A DNA stretch of 64,000 nt from Panorpa germanica. Its lineage: Eukaryota > Arthropoda > Insecta > Mecoptera > Panorpidae. Where the stretch lies: contig OY783205.1 of assembly GCA_963678705.1 (NCBI GenBank), forward strand, positions 7,998,001 to 8,062,000, in the 5' to 3' direction. Position numbers and translations under genes: made by a program. The notes under the pieces were generated by a model. That model had not been told where the DNA came from. It saw only the letters and a program-made list of their open reading frames with translations, and did no database searches. This document shows positions 56,815 through 64,000 of this stretch, piece by piece; position 1 is the stretch's first letter, and every line of letters starts with the position of its first letter.

Positions 56815-58552
56815 TCTCGTCTACTCGATGGGCCACAAATATTTATAGAACTTCTTGGTGCAGTTTTTGTAACAAAATTGCTTATTCATGTACATAACAT
56901 TCTAATGCCAAAATTGAATAATATTCAAGTATACGCCTTTACTGATTCTTCCGTTGTGTTGTCATTGCTGAAGGTCCCACCACATAAGCTTTGTTGGACA
57001 ACATAATACCGAACTAACATTGCCTGAGCTTAAACAAGTAAAAATCAGTTCAAATCTGTGTACGGATAAACTTGTGTCAAATGTATTCTTAACTCTACTG
57101 GAAAACCAGTCAAATTATTGTAAATTACTTCGTATTGTAGCTTACAGTAAGCGGTTTAGGTCACTAATAATGCCAGGTCATGATGTTAACGTCGCCTTTG
57201 GTCCACTAACGTTCACAGAATTACTTGCCGCAGAGATATTTATTATTCGCTTAGCACAACAGGATCATGTTAGTGATGATATTAGAAATATCAAGCTCGG
57301 TCGTCAATTCCGCACCATATTAATCTCTCTATCTCCATGTCTCGATCACAATGGGCTATTACTTGTCGGCGGACGTCTCAAAAATTCAGAGTTAACCTCT
57401 GCAGCAAAACACTCATATCTATTGCCTAAGCATAACCATTTAACGAACTTACTAATATTACATTACCATAAACTATATTTACATGTGGGGCTCAATACGT
57501 TACATTATCTTTTACGATCTAAATTCTGGATAATATCCGCCAGAAGTAAAATTCGACAAGTCTTACGACTATGCACTATTTGCACAAAATTACGAGCAAC
57601 ATTATCTACTCCTGTCATGGGTGACTTAACAGCTGCTAGAGTCACATACCATCGACCATTTTTACATGTTGGTATTGATTTTGCTGGACCCTTTTCCATT
57701 AAAGAACCTTGCATCCGAAATGCTCATATATTAAAAGCATATTTGAGTCTTTTTATATGTATGTCCATAAAAGCTGTTCACCTCGAAGTTACTTCTGGAA
57801 TCTCTTCTGACTCATTTTTGCATCATTCTATCGGTTTACATCACGACGAGGCCTAGGCTCTGATATTTATACTGATTGCGGCAGTTTTCATTGGTGCAAA
57901 CCGATATTTAAAAGAAGTCAAAACATGTGTGCAAATTAAATCATCATTAGAGGGGTTAAATGGCCTTTTAACCCTCCTCACAGTCCAAATTTTGGTGGAC
58001 TCTAGGAAAGTGGAGTTAAAAGTGCCAAATATCATCTCCAACAAGTAATTGGTACACGACCACTTACATTTGAAGAACTCACAACAATTTTTGCCAGAAT
58101 AGAAGCAATTATGAACAGTCGCCTTTTAGTACATTTGCCTGCATCACCAGATAATCCACATCCCTTATCCTCCTAGTCACTTTCTTATTGGTTCGTCATT
58201 ATGTCTTCCTCCTGAGGAAATTCTGTTAAACAGAAACTCAAATCATTTACAGCGTTGGGAATTAATCAAACAAGTTAGACAGGATTTTGCAAATAGATGG
58301 ATCCGAGAATATCTCAATACTCTACACTAACGACACAAATGGCAAATTGTCTCTTACAATTTAAAATTGGATGACCTTGTATGGATAAAGGATAATAATA
58401 TTTCACCATTCGAATGGCCATTGGAACGTGTCCAGGAAACTCATCCAGGTCCTGACGGTCATGTTCGTGTTGTTACATTAAAAACCGCTCATGGCATTTA
58501 TAAACGACTAGTATCGAAGCTAATCAAATTAAATTTTGAAATTCTTGCATAA
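56815..58552 (+). pseudogene. pol: M14 RNase H remnant and integrase
   Basis: The integrase is open 57020-57856. A two-base loss in SDSFL (cattttt near 57816) shifts the frame before the second catalytic Asp. The usual TAG and extra-C lesions follow. Private stops are tacactaacg near 58325 and variants around LTAARVTYH. The tail is open 58367-58552. Confidence 0.83.
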
Positions 58553-59832
58553 TGTAATACTTCAAATTAAACATAATTCAAATGAGAAAGAAAGTATTAG
58601 TGAACCTTATCCAAAAATCGGGCAACAATCTTCAAAAATATATTCGAAAGCTCAAGGGAATACCACTCGAAAAGTTGGTAGTAATAAATCAAAAAGAAAT
58701 CTTAATACTGAAATATTAAACGACAAAGATTCAGGACTTGTAGAAAATGTAACTAATCTTCAAGAAAACGATGAAATTCAAAACGAAACTTGTTTGAAAT
58801 TAGTTGAAAATGAACAGTCTTTTGGTAAATTGAACTATAGTTCAGAGATTTCTTCACCGCATATTAGGAATCAATCAAATTCGTCAACAATTACGATTGA
58901 AATGGAAAATAATACTGATAAATCTTGAGGAAATGAAAGTAAAGAAATTACTAAAATACTAAACAAAGAAAGAAAAATTGAATCTGCTAACAATGATCCT
59001 GGCGACAATATTTTGGAATGTAACGAAGTCTCAAATACTAAGACTCAATCAGAGTTGATTGTAGATGGAAATTTTAGTTTTGAAGAACAAGGAAAAGATG
59101 GAGAATATGCAATGCAAACTGATATCAATTACACGAATGTCGACAGTTTTTCAGATATGCCTCCATTAGTTCCAATTGTAGAAAGAAATAAACTTACAAA
59201 AAGGAAGTGTCATCTTTTAAATAAATCTCAATCAAATTTAGAAGATGATTCTTTTCCTTTAATTGTTCGTTTTCCAAAATATGATGCAGTATTTAAAAGA
59301 CAAGTTGATTGGAGTGGTAATACTCCGCCTGTAGTTGATCCAATTTCAACGATAAGTCATCCAATTTCAAACCAATTATTTTCGCAAGAACATGCAGTTT
59401 CAGACTTTAACGTGGATGTATTTGGAATGGATCCTTTTCAAAAGCAAATAAATGATGGCAATATTAAAAGGCAAGTTATATCTACTGGTGGTAATTTTTA
59501 TAAGTCCACTTCTCTTCCACTTGACAACACTGCTTCCCTAAGTAGAACTTGGAGAGGTAGTGACATCTTTGAAAATAATTCAGAAAGTAGTAGTGCTTAC
59601 CACAACGTTTTATTAGCGAATAATAAACCTGTTGTCAATGCCATTTCTAATGAGAAGCAAGGTGTTAGTGAGAATTCCTTGCAAAATAATGGCGCTGTCA
59701 ATGTAAAATATCTTGAAGGCGTTCAAGTAATGCAAGTTGTTTATCGAGACAAAAATTCTCGACTACAAATGTCAGCTGGGTTGTTCCTAGAATCAACGTA
59801 TTTTCATTGTATAGATATAGTAGCCGAACAGA
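58553..59832 (+). pseudogene. M15 hydrophilic segment
   Basis: The first piece is open to a TGA at 58926-58928 (cttgagg, sisters tttagg). The second is open for 300 codons (59013-59915), the longest uninterrupted 3' part of any monomer. It covers DMPPLVPIVERNKLTKRK, SPLIVRFPKYDAVF-type sequence (with Phe for Ser), FGMDPFQKQ and VVYRDKNSRLQMSAG. It gives the clearest view of the second half of this unknown polypeptide. Confidence 0.6.
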
Positions 59833-61571
59833 TCTCGTCTACTCGATGGGCCACAAATATTTTTAGAACTTCTTGGTGCAGTTTTTTTAACAAAATTGCT
59901 TCTCTATGTACATAACATTCTAATGCCAAAATTGAATAATATTCAAGTATACGCCTTTACTGATTCTTCCGTTGTGTTGTCATGGCCGAAGGTCCCACCA
60001 CATAAGCTTTGTTGGACAACATAATACCGAACTAACATTGCCTGAGCCTTAACAAGTAAAAATCAGTTTAAATCTGTGTACGGACAAACTTGTGTCAAAT
60101 GTATTCTTAACTCTACTGGAAAACCAGTCAAATTATTGTAAATTACTTCGTATTGTAGCTTACAGTAAGCGTTTTAGGTCACTAATAATGCCAGGTCATG
60201 ATGTTAACGTCGCCTTTGGTCCACCAACGTTCACAGAATTACTTGCCGCAAAGATATTTATTATTCGCTTAGCACAACAGAATCATGTTAGTGATGATAT
60301 TAGAAATATCAAGCTCGGTCGTCAATTCCGCACCATATTAATCTCTCTATCTTCATGTCTCGATTACAATGGGCTATCAGTTGTCGGCGGACGTCTCGAA
60401 AATTCACAGTTAACCTCTGCAGCAAAACACCCATATCTATTGCCAAAGCATAACCATTTAACGAACTTACTAATATTACATTACCATAAACTATATTTAC
60501 ATGTGGGGCTCAATACGTTACATTATCTTTTACGATCTAAATTCTGGATAATATCCGCCAGAAGTAAAATTCGACAAGTTTTACGACTATGCACTATTTG
60601 CACAAAATTACGAGCAACTACATCTACTCCTGTCATGGGTGACTTACCAGTTGCTAGAGTCACATACCATCGACCACTGTTACATGTTGGTATTGATTTT
60701 ACTGGACCCTTTTCCATTAAAGAACCTCGCATCCGAAATGCTCATATATCAAAAGCATATTTGTGTCTTTTTATATATATGTCCATAAAAGCTGTTCACC
60801 TCGAAGTTACTACTGGAATCTCTTCTGACTCATTTCTCGCATCATTCGATCGGTTTACATCACGACGAGGCCTATGCTCTGATATTTATACTGATTGCGG
60901 CAGTTTTCATTGGTGCAAACCGATATTTAAAAGAAGTCAAAACATGTGTGCAAATTAAGTCTTCATTAGAGGGGTTAAATGGCATTTTAACCCTCCTTAC
61001 AGTCCAAATTTTGGTGGACTCTAGGAAAGTGGAGTTAAAAGTGCCAAATATCATCTCCAACGAGTAATTGGTACACGACCACTTACATTTGAAGAACTCA
61101 CAACAATTTTTGCCAGAATAGAAGCAATTATGAACAGTCGCCTTTTAGTACATTTGCCCGCATCACCAGATGATCCACATCCCTTATCCTCCTAGTCACT
61201 TTCTTATTGGTTCGTCATTATGTCTTCTTCCTGAGAAAATTCTGTTAAATAGAAACTCAAATTATTTACAGCGTTGGGAATTAATCAAACAAATTAGACA
61301 GGATTTTGCAAATAGATGGATCCAAGAATATCTCAATACTCTACACCAACGACTCAAATGGCAATCCGTCTCTGACAATTTAAAATTTGATGACCTTGTA
61401 TGGATAAAGGGTAATAATATTTCACCATTCGAATGGCCATAGGCACGTGTCCAGGAAACTCATCTAGGTCTTGACGGTTATGTTCGTGTTGTTACATTAA
61501 AAACCGCTCATGGCATTTATAAACGACCAGTATCGAAGCTAATCAAATTAAATTTTGAAATTCTTGCATAA
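59833..61571 (+). pseudogene. pol: M15 RNase H remnant and integrase
   Basis: The integrase frame starts late, because gagccttaac near 60046 shifts the first codons, and is open 60092-60958. It has the zinc site, GIDFTGPF (Ala to Thr) and YTDCGSF. The tail has the standard lesions and a TAG at 61440-61442 replacing the Leu of WPLARV. The tail stop at 61569-61571 is followed within five bases by the reverse LTR element. Confidence 0.84.
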
Positions 61572-61575
61572 TATT

Positions 61576-62357
61576 TGTAGGTATTTTCCCACAATTATAA
61601 GTTACAATTAACATCAGCCTAAGGTTGATGTACAATACAACAATATAGTTTCTTTTAAAATGAGTAAACACTTAATTTGGTTATTAATAGTTTGTTTAAT
61701 CACTAATCAAAGTCATAAACTTATATCTAAATAAAGTTAATCAATCTTAATTATATTCACAACAAAATACAACTAGAATAAAATGTCTTTTCACAATGTT
61801 TTTACGTCTCAGTACACACTACGCAGTTGTAATTGTCTATAGTTATCAGCACAATAATTTCAATAATAATACACCTTAGTACTAAAATATTTATATCGCT
61901 GCCTAACTCTAACAAAAACAATGATCAAAATAACAACTATTACACCGTAATAAAGTTAACTTAATTATAAAACACTCAATAACGACCATATATACTCTTT
62001 ATACATTTCTATCGCCATTTGCATTATAAAAAACTCTGTACACGTATAACCATCATTATATTCTCCACACAAAAATAACAACTAAATGCAACTAGCATTG
62101 TTCAATCGCCATTTTGCTTCAGACTGCTTTTGCACACGGCACCTCGTACGTATGTTTTAGCTAACGCCCTGATGTCGTCATCTTTTACAGCTAGCTAGTG
62201 AACGGCGTCCTGATCAGTTCGCTTTGGCGTTCTGCCCCTGCGTTCACTTGCTTGTCTCAGCAAAGATTTACACCTAGGTTTACAGTTTTCTTACTATTAC
62301 TTAAAACTAAATATAATCTAACTTAAAATTACACCTATCTTAAAAATAACCCCACAT
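61576..62357 (-). repeat. 3' LTR of the reverse gypsy-type element
   Basis: On the reverse strand it starts TGTGGGGTTA and ends AATACCTACA, about 782 bp. By eye it differs from 6502-7277 at scattered bases (for example near 61868, 62028 and 62064). It lies only about five bases after the M15 stop, at the monomer boundary. Confidence 0.9.
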
Positions 62358-62373
62358 CTCGGCCCATTCCTGA

Positions 62374-64000
62374 CTAGTAACTGTCCACAGTTGCTACATC
62401 ATTCTTGCCCCTTGATGTCATCTTGTCTGCAGATGTAGAAGTCCTGTCTGGCCCTTCATACTCTCCTGCTTCCTCCACGTCATAACGATAATTTCCTTTA
62501 ATTCTCGTTATTTTGTATGGTCCTTTGGTTTTAGCTTTAACTCTAGCTCCTGTTGCTTTAGTAGGTAACAACCAAACAAACTTTGTAAAAGCATTTACTT
62601 TAACGAGAATATGTTTATACTTTTTGCTTGTTGTCTTACACCTTTTACCGTAGCTAATTCTGTTTTCTTGCTGAACTCTTAGAATAATCCCTTTATCCTC
62701 TTCTCTCAGCTTCTTGCGTTTTTCTACAAACTCATTTTGTATTTCTGCTGCTTGTATCCTCTCCTTCGGCTTCGGAAAATGCTTAATGGCTTCATCCTTG
62801 TCCTTCGAGAAACGAACAGTGTCTTGATTGGTTTTCATTTTTACCCCAATCTTCAATTCCTTTTCTATTATACACTTCCTGGTATAATTCTTTGCTTGTT
62901 GCGTCTTCTTCGGCTTCGGAAAATGCTTGACTGCGTTTACCTTATCCTTAGAGGGACGAACATTGCCTTGTTTCCTCATCTTCGGCTTCGGAAAATGCTT
63001 GGCTGCTTTTACCTTATCCTTAGATAGACGAACAATGTCTTGTTTCACGGCACAACCTAGGTCATTCATTTCCTGGGCTGCCTGTATGACATCCTTTTCT
63101 GACCCTTCACCCCGCTGTTCCTCAACAACTAGTCGATCTGCAGGTGGTAGTCTAAGCGATCTAGAAAATATAGGAGTATCAATTTTCAATGCAATTGTCT
63201 TTACACTTTCATAATTGCGTAACTCTTTACGTTTGTTATTGTCCACTGACTCGTGTATTTTATTAACAACAATTTTATCGTTTATATGAGATAAGTCTAA
63301 TTCACTTTCTTTATCACCATAGTCTATTTTCATTGTCATTAATTGTTTAACCTCACTTTCATCTACATCTTTATCGCTATAAAGTTTATGAAATGTAACC
63401 CCGGTTTTATCAATAACTACTTTAGCTTTAGCTATAATGTCCAATCCTATCACCATGTTCATATGCATTGCATGAGATGGCAACACCTCAAAATAACCCA
63501 CGTAAGGTTCTGAATCAATTTCAATGTCCAATTCAATTCTACCTATAGAATTAACTCTTGAGTTTGATAAACCACGTAATGTTATTTCAGAGTCATATAA
63601 TTTAACATTCTTTAATGTTTTAAAATAATCTTCCCGCACTGCTGACAAATCACTGCCAGTGTCTATTAAAGCATTTACATTACTCCCGTTATTAACACAA
63701 ATTGATTTTATCATTTCAACTTTCATAACATTATGTTCCGCTTTAACAGTTTTTATTTTAGTATTACAATTTCGGCTAATATGTCCATAATTACCACAAT
63801 TAAAACATTTATAACCCTTGTCTTTATCGGGACACACCTTAGATGAGTGTGATAACGAACCACAATTAAAACATTTAATCTTCTCACCTGTTGTCTCGAT
63901 TTTAGTTTTTGTACCTGACCTAGATCTCCTATCATAGTCCTGGGTATCCATTTTCATTTTTTCATATTGTTCCAGCTTACGTCTAAGTTGTCCAATATTC
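62374..64000 (-). CDS. gag-pol: Gag-protease polyprotein, second copy, N-terminus outside window
   Basis: The frame is open from the window end to the stop at 62374-62376. It has the two CCHC knuckles (CFNCGSLSHSSKVC and CFNCGNYGHISRNC), DTGSDLSAVRED (protease), the reverse transcriptase edge FSRSLRLPPADR, three KHFPKPK repeats and the terminal GPYKITRI module. It differs from 7595-9823 by only a few residues (for example ITLRG for ITIRG, KLYSDK for KLFSDK). The SAP-like start and capsid region lie beyond the window. Intactness in two diverged copies suggests the ORF is kept by selection. Confidence 0.88.
   Translation of the reverse strand, partial: NIGQLRRKLEQYEKMKMDTQDYDRRSRSGTKTKIETTGEKIKCFNCGSLSHSSKVCPDKDKGYKCFNCGNYGHISRNCNTKIKTVKAEHNVMKVEMIKSICVNNGSNVNALIDTGSDLSAVREDYFKTLKNVKLYDSEITLRGLSNSRVNSIGRIELDIEIDSEPYVGYFEVLPSHAMHMNMVIGLDIIAKAKVVIDKTGVTFHKLYSDKDVDESEVKQLMTMKIDYGDKESELDLSHINDKIVVNKIHESVDNNKRKELRNYESVKTIALKIDTPIFSRSLRLPPADRLVVEEQRGEGSEKDVIQAAQEMNDLGCAVKQDIVRLSKDKVKAAKHFPKPKMRKQGNVRPSKDKVNAVKHFPKPKKTQQAKNYTRKCIIEKELKIGVKMKTNQDTVRFSKDKDEAIKHFPKPKERIQAAEIQNEFVEKRKKLREEDKGIILRVQQENRISYGKRCKTTSKKYKHILVKVNAFTKFVWLLPTKATGARVKAKTKGPYKITRIKGNYRYDVEEAGEYEGPDRTSTSADKMTSRGKNDVATVDSY

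Larger units (their letters stand above)
1..61571 (+). repeat. Tandem array of ~3.02 kb BEL/Pao-derived monomers (M0-M15)
   Basis: Fifteen complete or partial head-to-tail monomers plus a leading partial one occupy the array, apart from inserted elements. Uninterrupted monomers measure 3014-3028 bp from integrase stop to integrase stop (18553-21570, 28195-31212, 31212-34240, 34240-37255, 43532-46546, 55531-58552, 58552-61571). Each carries a hydrophilic coding-like segment followed by BEL/Pao RNase H remnant and integrase. No LTR lies between monomers: the integrase stop runs straight into the next hydrophilic segment, overlapping it in another frame. Lesions in the integrase are shared by nearly all monomers, which argues for DNA-level amplification (unequal crossing-over, gene conversion) rather than repeated retrotransposition. 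Shorter monomers (M2, M4, M5/M6, M10, M12, M13) carry internal deletions. The array may extend beyond both window ends. Confidence 0.93.
61576..64000 (-). mobile_element. Second non-autonomous gypsy-type LTR element, reverse strand, partial
   Basis: It carries the same element as 6502-10616 in opposite orientation, cut by the window end. Its 3' LTR comes first (61576-62357), then the gag-protease ORF read leftward. It has the same pol deletion and KHFPKPK repeats. The LTR shows more differences from the forward copy than those two LTRs show from each other, so it is an independent insertion. Its 5' LTR and far target duplication lie outside the window. Confidence 0.9.

Noticed and set aside
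1-61571. CRISPR-like or bacterial repeat array
   Set aside because: The repeats are 3 kb long, retroelement-derived and without spacers. The gene content is eukaryotic.
1-64000. Integrated polydnavirus or other DNA virus segment
   Set aside because: Every recognisable domain belongs to LTR elements or LINEs. There is no capsid, packaging or replication gene of a DNA virus.

Overview
The window is eukaryotic repeat DNA, almost certainly from an AT-rich arthropod (probably insect) genome. It combines BEL/Pao, Ty1/copia and Ty3/gypsy LTR elements with Jockey-type and I-type LINEs, and has no bacterial operon, rRNA or tRNA gene. I see no intact host gene. The species cannot be named from the sequence alone.

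The backbone, 1-61571, is a head-to-tail tandem array of a monomer of about 3.02 kb. I number the monomers M0 (cut by the window start) to M15. A full monomer has two parts. The first, about 1.28 kb, encodes a hydrophilic Asn/Ser/Glu-rich polypeptide that I do not recognise. The second, about 1.73 kb, is the 3' end of a BEL/Pao pol gene: a broken RNase H remnant, then an integrase with its HHCC zinc site, DDE core and C-terminal domain. Monomers join directly with no LTR between them. All or nearly all share the same lesions in the integrase, so the amplification happened at the DNA level after the element had died, as in satellite formation. Monomer ends (stop of the integrase tail) are near 2273, 16739, 18553, 21570, 23910, 26777 (truncated), 28195, 31212, 34240, 37255, 43532, 46546, 52782, 55531, 58552 and 61571.

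There is higher-order structure. M1-M2-M3-M4 resemble M5-M6-M7-M8 (M3 and M7 lie 9,642 bp apart and share private mutations). M9 and M10 with a copia element resemble M11 and M12 with a copia element at a spacing of about 9.29 kb.

Other elements sit inside the array. A 5'-truncated Jockey-like LINE (2807-5173) replaces 444 bp of M1. An I-clade LINE (6428-15975) with a perfect 12-bp target duplication lies in the M1 integrase. A Ty3/gypsy-type LTR element (6502-10616) lies in that LINE's 5' UTR. Two copia elements (37297-41744 and 46588-51016) occupy the same position in M10 and M12. A second, reverse-strand copy of the gypsy-type element begins at 61576 and runs off the window end.

The gypsy-type element is the most notable single unit. 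It has near-identical LTRs, a tRNA-Pro-like primer site and a long intact ORF that keeps Gag, two zinc knuckles and protease. It has lost nearly all of reverse transcriptase, RNase H and the integrase core. Both copies carry the same deletion, so this is a non-autonomous lineage that must be mobilised in trans. The two LINEs and both copia elements carry a few inactivating changes each.
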